From Tenebrio molitor (Eukaryota; Arthropoda; Insecta; Coleoptera; Tenebrionidae): DNA of 64,000 nt. Location: the NCBI RefSeq assembly GCF_963966145.1, contig NC_091054.1:8866001-8930000 (forward strand). The letters are read 5' to 3'. Below the pieces are notes generated by a model. It was not told the origin of the DNA. It saw only the letters and a program-made list of their open reading frames with translations, and ran no database searches. Both the position numbers and the translations under genes were made by a program. Numbering within the stretch: the stretch's first letter is position 1; each line of letters begins with the position of its first letter. Shown here one piece after another: positions 48,301 through 57,903 of this stretch.

Positions 48301-51300
48301 TTCTTCCTCCATGACGGGTCGCAGGGGACGCCTGCCTTTGGTGGGCGGCTCTGCAAGAACAACTTTAACGAGAGATCGACCTTCAGGAGTTCGCTTACTT
48401 CTCATGCCGCGCTTGGACGCGCGTTTGGGTCGGGGACTGACGGTTCGATCGAATTTGACGGGCACTTCTAGATCGGTGGTGACCTCCCCCAAGGGTACCA
48501 CGCTTCTCATGGGCTTCCGGAGAGTGTCGACGGGAGTGTCGTATCCTGCAAAGGAAAGTGTATAGGATCGGGAGGACAAAAAACAGACAATTAGCACTTT
48601 GATACACTTCCTCCTGCGACATTTCGAAAAACTGCTCGCCAGGAATCCACTCGAAGTCCTCCTCTGCAAGAACAATTTTAACGAAAACTCGATCTTCTGG
48701 AGTTTACTCACGTGCGGGCTCCGCCGGCATAGCAATGGTGTCGAGAACTTGCGCTCCTTCGTCCTCGAGCGCGGCGAGTTGCATGTCCGCTTTGGCGTGG
48801 ACGTCCAAGTATCTCTTCAACCCCTTGGAGAACTGCTTGCGCGACGGCTTCGCTTTCTTTCTTCCGTGGGGGTCTTGGCCTTCATGTCTCATCTGTTCTT
48901 CCACCATGCGTTCCATCGCCTCGAAGTCGTCGAGGTCGGCAGCCGAGGGTTGAGCTGCTCCTTCATCTTCCAGCATGGCCATTTGCGCGTCCGCTCTGGC
49001 GTGCACGTCCAAGTACCTCTTCAACCCCTTGGAGAACTGCTTGCGCGACGGCTTCGCTTTCTTTCTTGCGTGGGGGTCCTGACCTTCGCGTCTCGTCTGT
49101 TCCTCCACCATGCGTTCCATTGCCTCGAAGTCGTCGGGGTCGACAGCTGCTCCTTCCAAATCGCCCATCAGATCCTCCAAGTTGTCCGCGACGCCGGAAA
49201 TGTTTCCAATGTCAACGTCCAACTCTTCCATGTCCAGGAGGCCCAGGTCTCCGTCGGCGAGGCCGAGTTGTGCAAAGGCCTCCAGGTCGTAATCGGGGTC
49301 TGCCACATGCATCGAAGCGTCCAGTGCTTGGTTATAGGCGGTCACGACTCGAGGGTCTTTGGTGCCGTGACCTGGTGAAGTTTGCATCGTGGCGTATTCG
49401 GGTTGGGCTGTCGCTTGGGTGCCCTCCAGTTCCATCGCGGCCGTCGTCTCGTCTTCGGTGGTTTCCTCTACATCTTCATCTTCTTCGATAAATCCCGGAG
49501 GAAGTTTCGGCGTGGGGTGTTTCACGATGGAAGGAGGCGCTTCGCTGATTCCGGTCGACGTGGAGGGACCCTCGATGATGTCGTCGTAGATCTGGCGAGC
49601 TTCCGGGGACAAATGAATCGACTTTTCTAATTCGACGGGCACTCCGTGTTCTGTTGGAATACCCAGTTTTGAATATTTTGCGACGTAAGACAGATGACGT
49701 TTAGATTTGGGTTCTCTGCTGACTGTAGTTTCATCATCCCCTTCTGTTTCTACGCTTTGAATCATTTGGGCATATTTGGCCATATCTGTCTGGTATTGTT
49801 GTTGAATCTCGCCCATCATCTTGTTGTACTGGGCCACATAATCTTCGACGTCTGCAACAAACAACTTCGACCAAAAACTCACACAAAATGCTAATACTAC
49901 CATCTGGTGGAAATTCCCTGTGGGGTTCAGTCCCAGTAGTCCCTTCTAGCTGCGCCAGCGCCACCACCTTGCTCTCGTCCGCCTTCTTGGTTGGCTTCTT
50001 CACCTTCCCCTTGCTCGGCTTCTTCACCACCTTCTTCTTAGGCGGGGCCTCCTCTTGAGGCGGCGGCGGCGGCGGCGGCTCCTCGGCTTTCGGTTTGCTG
50101 GGCCTCTTGACGATTTTCGACGACGACTTCCTCGCCACCGGCTTCTTCGCCGTGGCAGGTGGAGGTGGAGGAGGTGCCGCCGCCTCCGTCTTCTTCTTTT
50201 GCAGAAGGAGCGAGGCGCGCGTCGGTTTGATCTTGGGAGGGGCCTTCTTGGCCGGCTTCTTCGCGACAGCTGGAGGAGGGGGCGGGGTCGGTTTGCCGGG
50301 CGGAGGGGGCGTCACCCACGGGTAAGGAGGCGTGGCGTACGGGATGCTCGCGGCAGAGGTCCACGCGGGAGGCGGAGTTTCCCCTTCTTCCGTCATGGAA
50401 CCGGCCAAAAAGCTCGGCATCGACTCGTCCAGGAACATCTCTTCGTCGCCGATCAGGAAGGGCGACTCTTCGTCCAGCATCTCGGGGCCAAAACCGCCGG
50501 TGGGGGGCGTCCAGAGGATCTCCATGGGAGCGGCGCCAGAGGGCAGGTCTCCCTCGCCGAAATCTGAAAATCTTTTGAAATCGGGCACTTAAAAATGTGC
50601 TCTCTCTACCTGAGACCTCCTCTTCGAGGAACTTCACTTCCAGCAGGTTCGAGCCCCACGTCGGCGGTTCTCTGTCCTCGGCAGGCGGCGAGACTTTGCC
50701 TATAGGGCGCGAAGGGGGTGTGGCCCCCAGCGCTGATCTCCGGGGTGACTCTTTTTTCCTGCGATTCACATCGACATGATAAAATTTAGAAACGAAAGCA
50801 TTGCAACTTTTACTTTCTGGGACTTTCTTCTTTTTCGGGGCTCGGTTGTTCCGCTTCTGGAGGTGGTTCTTGAGGGGCTGGGGGTTGCTCGGCGGGAGGT
50901 TGCTCCGGCGGAGGTTGCCCCCCTTCAGGTTTTTCTGGCGATTTTTCTATCAGTTCTGGCGTAGATTGTGTCTCGGTCAGTGTAGGCGGCGGCACACTGA
51001 CTTCCAGCATACTTTTGGCGGCTGAAATTAACCAATAACAACAACACATGCGAATAAACCATGACCAAACCTTTAGGGAGCAATTGTCTGTCTGTTCTGT
51101 ACCAACTGCTGAGGGGCTGCTTTGATACGGCGTAGTAACAGTGCACCCCAAAATTTTCGATGCTCTGGACGGCCACATATTCCAACAAGTCTGCGGAAAA
51201 GTCGGAAACGTAAGGTGGATAGTCTCCGGACTCCCCTTTCATCCGTTTCTGCCACTTCTCGAACCTCTCTTGCTGCTCCTGCTCGATGATGGCCTTGGCA

Positions 51301-51664
51301 ACATCTACCAACTGTCCGGGGGTTAAAAATTAAATGACCGTCCGGTAGCACTCACCGTTTGGTCTTCGGGAAACTTGTCTAGTTTTTCCAGAGCATTGGG
51401 GTGTTGGGTGAAAGGAGGAGCCAGTCTTTTCCGTTGCAAGACGAACAGGAGCAACTTTAGATAGTCTAATTTGATTTTCTCCTCCGCGGCGGCGTCTCCC
51501 GCCAACTTCTTCACCCATGCCGCAGCCAAAACCCTGTCTGTGGCCAATCGAGATTAGGAAAATCTGTCAAAATGGGGCCGAGTATTACCATTGATCTGTG
51601 GCAAGTTCAAGATCAGCGGTTTCGTGAACTTCAAGTAAAAATCGAAATCTGATAAGTTCTCCAT
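42324..51664 (-). CDS. Giant multi-module protein with DUF4485-like N-terminus (2,882 aa)
   Basis: Fifteen coding exons in order: 51664-51589, 51537-51356, 51311-51071, 51021-50814, 50758-50610, 50563-49901, 49851-48712, 48663-48598, 48545-48399, 48350-48204, 48150-47995, 47946-47671, 47618-45976, 45930-45602, 45549-42324. All phases agree and 8,649 nt close exactly. Residues 1-86 resemble DUF4485 (FDFYLKFTKPLILNLP, AAAWVKKLAG, YLKLLLFVLQRK), a domain I recall from centrosomal CEP112. Residues 87-167 form a second block (YVAVQSIENFGVHCYYAVS). Pro-rich segments follow, with PPTWGSNL near 265, then Pro/Lys-rich DNA-coded repeats (about 390-480). A 68-residue tandem repeat ends near 880, and an exon cassette (W-x4-QFFEM plus KPxRxIxP) occurs three times at about 887-1190. 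The rest (to 2882) is long, Ser-Pro-rich and probably disordered, with three QYxxLL motifs and a Lys/Ser-rich basic tract. It ends in GFRWLDAHVAEDLPW. No enzyme domain is visible; a scaffold role is inference. Confidence 0.85.
47619..48711 (-). repeat. Exon-intron cassette present three times inside the giant gene
   Basis: Each cassette has a 48-bp intron, an exon ending in W-x4-[EDQ]QFF[EQ][ML], a 52-53-bp intron, then an exon starting with [RQ]KPxRxIxP. Starts of the three 48-bp introns are 48711, 48398 and 47994. All three introns share AACTCC, GAAG-TCGA, TCGTTAAA and TTGTTCTTGCAG at the same places. Confidence 0.88.
48740..49143 (-). repeat. Two tandem 204-bp coding repeats
   Basis: Within exon 7 of the giant gene two consecutive 68-codon units share FEAMERMVEEQ, GQDPH, RKKAKPSRKQFSKGLKRYLD and LEDEGA, with high nucleotide identity. 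The basic KPSRKQFSKGLKRYL helix-like stretch is the best conserved part. Confidence 0.9.
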
Positions 51665-51810
51665 TGCGAATTTTGATTAAATACGAGGGATTTCACACCA
51701 TTGCCCTCGAAGAGAGCATTTTATTCTGATCGCAAAAATTTTGACATAATTTACGAATGATCGAAACGTTCTTGATTCGTAAATAAAAAACAAAACTGGT
51801 CAGTAGGAAT

Positions 51811-51816
51811 TTTATT
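51811..51816 (-). terminator. Polyadenylation signal overlapping the stop codon
   Basis: Minus-strand AATAAA overlaps the TAA of the 51812-52695 gene. The giant gene starts only ~150 bp further downstream, so 3' end and next promoter are packed together. Confidence 0.6.
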
Positions 51817-52695
51817 GTTCGTTTGTTTGCTTGTCGTCCAGGTCGGCTTGTATCAGATTGGAGCCCCAACTGGGGGGCACACGCTCGTCGGACTTGGAGG
51901 GTATCCCGATAGGGGACACGAGAAACATGACCTTCTTGTTGTCAGATTTGGCCTTCTTCTGCAACTTCTCGGCCAACTCGTTCTTCTTTCTTTCGAGCTC
52001 CGGGTCGGCCTCTGGAAACGCTACATTTTTCACTGCGATACACACCCCAAAAGTAAACCTTTCGACTGCGATGGGGTCGGTTCATCTTCGTCGGACAAAC
52101 CGGCGCCCTTAATTCCCGCTGGACTAATTCCTGTAGGAAAAATGGTCTCGTCAAAGCGGTGCCAGACGGTGATGGGTTGATTAGACAACGCGTAATAACA
52201 ATGCACCCCGACATTGTCGATCTCTTGGTAAGCAACGTACGTACGTAAATCACCGGAATAATCCGATGTGAAAGGTTTACCACTTCGAGGCTTCTTCTTC
52301 AGAGCCTTGGTCGCTTCGAACAACTACAAAATGACTCTTTAATCGGGACTCAAAATCTAAGACAACTGACGTTTTGATTTTTCGGGAATTCCGTCAGGGT
52401 CTGGAAATTGGCGGGGTGCTCCAAGAACGGACCGTCAAGCTCTCGCTTCTGGAGGAAGTAGATGAGGAGTTTGAGGTAGTTGTTTTTCAGGTCGTCGGAG
52501 ATCGAGACGTCTTCTGCGAGGCGTTTGATCCAAGCAGAGGCCAAACCTCTGTCTGCACGAACAAAAACTCGAAAATCTGGGGGATGACTGCCAAGAAGAG
52601 AAATTACCTTTTCCGCTGGGCAAGGCTACGATCAAGGGTTTGGCACATTTGACGTAGAAGTAAAAATCAGGGGCGTCGGCTTGGGGGTGAGTCAT
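51812..52695 (-). CDS. Small paralogue of the giant protein's N-terminus, DUF4485-like (244 aa)
   Basis: Exons are 52695-52608, 52552-52371, 52323-52059 and 52011-51812 (735 nt, closed). The exon phases equal those of exons 1-3 of the giant gene, and the third donor is of the same unusual GTTT type in both. Residues 1-90 match the DUF4485-like region (FYFYVKCAKPLIVALP, LASAWIKRLA, YLKLLIYFLQKRELDGPF). The next block (YVAYQEIDNVGVHCYYALSN, QPITVWHRFD) matches the giant's second module. A charged helix (ELERKKNELAEKLQKKAK) follows, and the end holds PPSWGSNL (compare PPTWGSNL). It is thus a compact version of the first ~270 residues of the giant, without the Pro-rich inserts. It lies directly upstream on the same strand. 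Function unknown; a centrosome or cilium link is suggested only by the domain. Confidence 0.85.
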
Positions 52696-52836
52696 TTTGG
52701 TACGGAAAATTTGATGAATTTTGAAAATGATGATTTTTGAAATGACAAGATGTCAAAGTTGTCACCGGTACGCATGCGCAGTGTTGTACAGGTAGACGAG
52801 CCATGTACAGTCGTGTTCATTAAAGTGTTGTACAGC

Positions 52837-53393
52837 TACAATTGCGGCCACGGAATTTTGGCCGTCACTTTCATGTCAATTCAAAAAAAAATGGGTGTAG
52901 TCCTTGCTTTATTGTCATTATGATTGACTTTGGAAGTGACATCCAAAAATTTGTCAGTGTCATATTTTATTCAAATAGTTGTGAACGTGCTACAATGAGG
53001 GACATGGAATCCTGGGCAGTCTGGTATTGTCATTTCAAAAAGTATCAATGTAAATGCACCTTTACCGTCATTATAATTGATATTTTCAAAAAAACTGTCA
53101 ACTTGGTTATGAGTAGCTAAGGTATGGTTTAGAAATTTTGACAACTGAATGACACATCTGCCCAGTTTTCCGTGTCGCCAATAGTACCAATACCCTATTT
53201 CAATAAAGTGCAGATAATATCCCTGTTCCAAGATTGCACGAAATGAGGAAGCGCGTTTTCTTTAAGTCAGTCAGCATCAAAATGACAAGTCTTGTAATAG
53301 CAGAAAGTGAGGTTACGAATACATTAGGGCCGCTTTATATCTCAACTCACTGGAATGTCAAGTGATGACCAAAATTCCGTGGCCGTAATTGTA
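52837..53393. mobile_element. MITE with TACAATTGCGGCCACGGAAT ends
   Basis: About 27-bp inverted ends, mirrored at 53367-53393 with one or two mismatches, enclose ~500 non-coding bp. It lies upstream of the 52695 gene start. Confidence 0.8.
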
Positions 53394-53708
53394 CATTAGG
53401 GTTGTGTGTATCGGATCAGAACATCACCATAGTTGTGTCTTTCTCTTTGCTTGGACCTTGTTTTTTCTATTTTTGTGTTCAAGCATTATTAGGTATTGCT
53501 AGGAAGCGCACACGCAACAAAGCTGTACAACAATTTTTTTGAACTGTACGAAATCATGTAGGTACAAGTTCACGTGTTATCGACTTGTCGGTGATTGGTT
53601 GAGCTCATGTTTAAATTCCAGTTTAAATTTCATTCCATATCGATCTTATTAGCCGATGTCGTTCCCCACCTGCAGCAGGTTGGTGGTTTTATGGTAATGA
53701 GTTTTGTA

Positions 53709-53819
53709 AAGGCGGCCTTGCACCAAGGCAACAATTGGCAACATGTTGGCTGCAACATTTTTTAGTAATGTTGCCGGTCATTACTAAAAAGTGTTGTTGC
53801 TTTAGTGTAAGGCCGCCTT
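53709..53819. mobile_element. 111-bp MITE with AAGGCGGCCTTGCAC ends
   Basis: Inverted ends AAGGCGGCCTTGCAC and GTGTAAGGCCGCCTT; interior carries a second, smaller palindrome around TTAGTAATG. Confidence 0.8.
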
Positions 53820-54181
53820 AAAAACAAACAAATAGGTAAGGAACAAATAAATTAAACATTTCAACAAAACGACACGTATTTTCAATTCACGGCCCTTTGG
53901 CAATCATTTCAAAAGTCAAAAAACACCGGTCCTTCGAGAAAAACTTCAACATATATACTAGTATAACAGCGACTTTTTGTTCCATTCATAGTTTTACCAA
54001 AAGCCAAAAGCAGTCTTTTTCAAGACTCATTTACATATTTTGTTTCTATTTTTAATTTATGAAACCGAATACGAAAGACAGGTTTATACTGCCTGTAATC
54101 AAAATACTCGCGCATCGATGGAAAAATATAAACATGCGTTTTTTGAAAAACGTAAGGATACGTGAACAAACGGCATGGCAA
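53820..54181. other. AT-rich intergenic, no gene seen
   Basis: No spliced ORF or repeat pair recognised. Confidence 0.55.
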
Positions 54182-54980
54182 TCTATATATATAAAACTGA
54201 ATGTCTGTTTGTATATTTTGTATGCAAATCTACAGTTTTACTCCGATCTTGATGAAATTTTGTACACTTGATCTTCAAAACAAGAAGAAAATTACTGTCT
54301 CCTTTAATTTTACAAAAACCAACCCCTACTATCATTTTCAACCCTGTTAAGAAAAAAAGACAGTTTTTTCGAGTTGGAAATACCCTCACCTTCGTCGCTT
54401 CACCCCTATTTCATCCTCTGAGTATATCGTCACCTTCGCCGCTTGACATCCACAAAAAGCAACCCCTATTATCATTTTTAAGTACAAAAAAAGTTTTTTC
54501 GAGTTGGAAATCGCGTTTGCATGATATGTTCAGGTGTCATAGTTACATTTGGTTGTTTATAAAAGCAGCAATTTCGCAAAATGTGTTTGAATGATTGTGT
54601 TTTACCGGAAGATGTCTTAAATGAAGCAGAACAAGCTTCAAATAGCTTAATACCGGAAAAATCAAAAGGCAGGTATCTGAAATCAAACGAGACAATCAAA
54701 CAATAGGAAGATCTAAATAAGGTTAGAACTGAAAATAAAAGTGTTATGTTGGCGTATTTTCATGAATTGGTAAGTGATCATAGTGTTAGTTTCTTATCGT
54801 ATGTTATTCTTTTTGTTAATATAGTCGAAGAAAAAAGTAGTCTACAGTAAAGTTTTAATTATTCTTCGTAAAAAGACAAACTTCATATTGAAATTACTGC
54901 GTTTATAGCAATACATGAAAATAGAAACATAATTTTAAAACATTCTGAAATTTGCGGGCAAAGCCGTGGGTAAAAGCTAG
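54182..54980 (+). mobile_element. Non-autonomous Helitron
   Basis: The left end TCTATATATATAAAACTG with GAATGTCTGTTTGT, and the right end GGGCAAAGCCGTGGGTAAAA ending in CTAG, match the termini common in insect Helitrons (5' TC, 3' CTRR, GC-rich hairpin near the end). The flanks are A on the left and T on the right, the expected A^T target. No Rep/helicase ORF is present; length is ~800 bp. Element class rests on established Helitron features plus the visible ends. Confidence 0.75.
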
Positions 54981-55299
54981 TTTGGACAATAAATGAAAGC
55001 TCCACTGTCTTGGTTTCATAATCGAAATCATAAAAGCAACAGTAAAGAAAAAGCAATCTCGCGCTTTTTACACGTTTCATACAATTTTTGTATGACAAAA
55101 AAGGATCTTATTGGAGATTGGGTTGGCGTAAGTCAGTTATTAGTTGCAGCTCGACAACGGTGCAGTGCAGCAGTGTATTAATAATCGTGTATTTGTTATT
55201 AAATCGTTCAAAATGCCAAATTTTACACACGTTGGAATAATTAACTGATATGGTGCTCGTGTACGGTGCGGCGGCTGGCAACGCGGTCCAAGCACAAAA

Positions 55300-55460
55300 T
55301 AGAGAGTTTTCGCGTTACGTTTTTCAGATAACCATGTACGCTAACGCCGGTGTTGCTAGGCAATAGCGAAACCGATTCATTATTACAATAAGCGATTACG
55401 GTAATTGCTCACGAATAGCGTACCGGTTATTTTAACGGAACGTAACGCGAAAACTCTCTA
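55300..55460. mobile_element. MITE with AGAGAGTTTTCGCGTTACGT ends, inside the transposase relic
   Basis: Perfect inverted ends of about 21 bp; the 160-bp element lies at the deletion point of the relic. Confidence 0.85.
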
Positions 55461-55650
55461 TTAATGGGTACTGTACCGGGAACAGAACAGTTATTTTATT
55501 TATTGTTGGTGATACTGATAAGTGATAATTTAATTCGACCACACATCTTGCCGAATCGTTTAAATGATAAAGAATACCTTCGATTTTTGGGTGATACTTT
55601 GCCTAACTTGCTAGACGTAATCATGCAAGGAATGTGGTAAATTCCTTACG

Positions 55651-55824
55651 GTGATAGATTGCACGTTTTTAAATTCTAGTTCCAAAACATAAAGCAGTGA
55701 AAAATACTAAACTCTCCAGCTCAATTGTTTCACGTTGTGTAGAAAACCGTTGTATCCCTGCAGATTAATTCCCGCCAAACCAGTTTCTGTGTCTGTCTTC
55801 TGTTAAAAAACGTGCAATCTATCA
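55651..55824. mobile_element. MITE with GTGATAGATTGCACGTTTTT ends, inside the transposase relic
   Basis: Inverted ends (GATAGATTGCACGTTTTT and complement at 55806-55824) enclose ~135 bp and separate two consecutive parts of the transposase frame. Confidence 0.85.
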
Positions 55825-56272
55825 GAGTATGGAGTATATCTGTATGATGGTACGCCACCACATTATGCTCGCCAAGTTATGCAGTGGATGAACCAAAACT
55901 ACTCTGAAAGGTGGATTGAACGAAAGGGTCCAAGGCCACGATTTTCGGATTTAAATAAATACGATACAGATAAATTCGTTAGAAGAACTAACTGGGCGAG
56001 TCGGGGCAGCTGGTGCCCAAATTCGGGAAGATTGTGAAGTTTTTGCAAGAATCCGTGCATCAATGGCGCGGAGGGCCCAAACGTGTATCACGCATCAAGG
56101 ACATCTTTAGCATTTACTGTGAATAAGGTACGCTAAAAGTAAACACTTCACCGTGAATACCGTGATCAACAATGACTGAGTCTGTTGGCAATGAAACAAT
56201 TGAAAAATATTGGTGTTTTTTGTCTCGTAATTGACACTGAACGGATGTTTTAACTTGACATGACATTAATAG

Positions 56273-56568
56273 TAGTTTATTTAATGAGTTCGTGTGTAAA
56301 TTGGGCCTTTTTTCTCACAAGTGGAACATTATTAAACGTGAGTGAAACGAACGGTTTAAAGGCCCACGAGTGCCAAAAAAGGCCCAATTTACACACGAAC
56401 GAGTTGAATACAACGTTTTTTTGTTCGACGAGCCGCTTAAAGGCTCCAAATCGCTTAAAATCTTTCAAATTAGCTTGACGTTTCGTTTTGACAAGTTGTG
56501 ACATTTATCAGAATCCGTTCACACAGGAGAAAATGCTCAAATTCTGACAGTGTCGAACAAAAAAAAAC
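56273..56568 (+). repeat. Dispersed repeat family R1, copy 3
   Basis: Near-full-length match to 28572-28852; see shared blocks there. The ~20 extra bp around GAAACGAACGGTTTAAAGG are specific to this copy. Confidence 0.8.
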
Positions 56569-57336
56569 ATTTTTGGTTATGTACTTATGTTGGTTATGTT
56601 TATGCTAAGTATTAAAAAAATGAACTTTTGATGGTAAATTTCAAGTTTGCCAAATTTCATTGTTACCAACATTTACTAATTCTTGATCACGCCGTATTTG
56701 TCCGTTTTTTCGACACAATTAGTTAGTGTCAAATTTCTTGCGTGGTAATCGCTTTCGTTGTACCTACTTTTTTTACTATTTCACTTTCGTTTGCTCTACA
56801 TTAGTGTAGTGTCCGACCGAAGATTCGGATTCAGCCAATTTCGGCTGAAAATAAGAGTTTCGGTGAAGTTTCGGTTTCGGCAACAAATCGGCCAAACTTT
56901 CGGCTCCAGCCGAAACTGTTTTTCGTCGCGTCTCGCTTTTTGTTAATTTACCATTTTCACCACGATTTCCATTACTGTAGGATGATTTAATAATAAAAAA
57001 TTTATGTTTTCTTTGAAACATTTTGAATTATAACCTGCTAACTTAAAAGTTGTCAAGTAAATGTGAAAAATAATTGAAATAAATAATTTCATAGATAGTT
57101 TGTTAATTCCACGGCAACCCTGATCTACAGACTTTTTGGTCATACGCGTTCATATAATCTGTTTCAAAATCAAAAATCCACCACCTGTTGAATTATGTTA
57201 GCAGAAAAAAGAAATCCCTAGAAGAGGTTTACTTTTTTTGGGTTGGCTGAACCTCCCGCCAAAATTTGACATTGAACTGTTGAGTTTATTTACGCAACAC
57301 AAAATAATTATTATGTACAAAAAAGTGGTAGACTAC
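56569..57336. other. AT-rich intergenic, no gene seen
   Basis: A simple-sequence stretch at 56810-56940 repeats TTTCGG-type hexamers irregularly. A 25-bp block at 57108-57135 (CGGCAACCCTGATCTACAGACT-like) resembles 29825-29850. Nothing else supported. Confidence 0.5.
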
Positions 57337-57496
57337 GTCTACTGATAGAATGTAGTTTTTTAAATATCCTTAGATAACAAAATTCCCAAACAATAACATT
57401 AAAATGTAAACAAAGTTTCATAGATTGTGTTGGTAATACCTTGAAACATTCGCGCCACTGATTCTCATTGGTTGTTATGAAACCCATGCGAAATAG
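57337..57496 (+). repeat. Dispersed repeat, copy 2 (first copy at 1089)
   Basis: Close match to 1089-1250, cut off at its right end by the MITE at 57497. Confidence 0.75.
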
Positions 57497-57770
57497 TTAT
57501 TTTCCGACGACCACTATGAAAAATGCGTAAATTCGCACAAATAACTATTATTGAAAGTTGGCTATTGCATGCAAATAGCGAACCCGTGTGCAATGAAACT
57601 GGTTAGCCAATCAGATACCTTCTAGCCTGTGCGCAATGAAATCATTGCACACAGTTGTAGTAACCATGGCCACCAATGTATGTTTTGTCCGCAGCTCTGT
57701 CGAATAATATTTGAAGTTTGAAGGAATACCGAATATTAGCGTTTTTTTTTTGTGGTCGTCGGAAAAATAT
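57497..57770. mobile_element. MITE with TATTTTCCGACGACCAC ends
   Basis: Inverted ends TATTTTCCGACGACCAC and GTGGTCGTCGGAAAAATA enclose ~240 non-coding bp, abutting the repeat at 57337-57496. Confidence 0.75.
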
Positions 57771-57827
57771 CGTGTATACCACGTGTTGAAAATTCATTTT
57801 CAACTCTTGATATACAATATACTAATA

Positions 57828-57903
57828 TTTAACGAGTTCGTGTGTAAATTGAGCTTTTTTTGGTATGAGTGGGCCGGATTAAAACGCGAGTGAAACGAGT
57901 TAC
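57828..57903 (+). repeat. Dispersed repeat family R1, copy 4 (5' fragment)
   Basis: Matches the first ~75 bp of copies at 28572 and 56273 (AACGAGTTCGTGTGTAAATT, GGTATGAGTGGGCC, AAAACGCGAGTG), then diverges. Confidence 0.75.

Larger units (their letters stand above)
55213..56105 (+). pseudogene. Tc1/mariner-like transposase relic
   Basis: Fragments in plus-strand frames recall a widespread insect DDE transposase. An N-terminal piece has DMVLVYGAAAGN near 55250. A middle piece has DNLIRPHILPNRLND at about 55530, then LPNLLDV. The catalytic-region piece DGTPPHYARQV is near 55845, followed by the RWIERKGP segment. A C-terminal piece has IREDCEVFARIRASMARR near 56025. The frame changes between pieces, the region between the first and second is missing, and two MITEs (55300-55460, 55651-55824) interrupt it, so it is dead. 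Confidence 0.7.
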
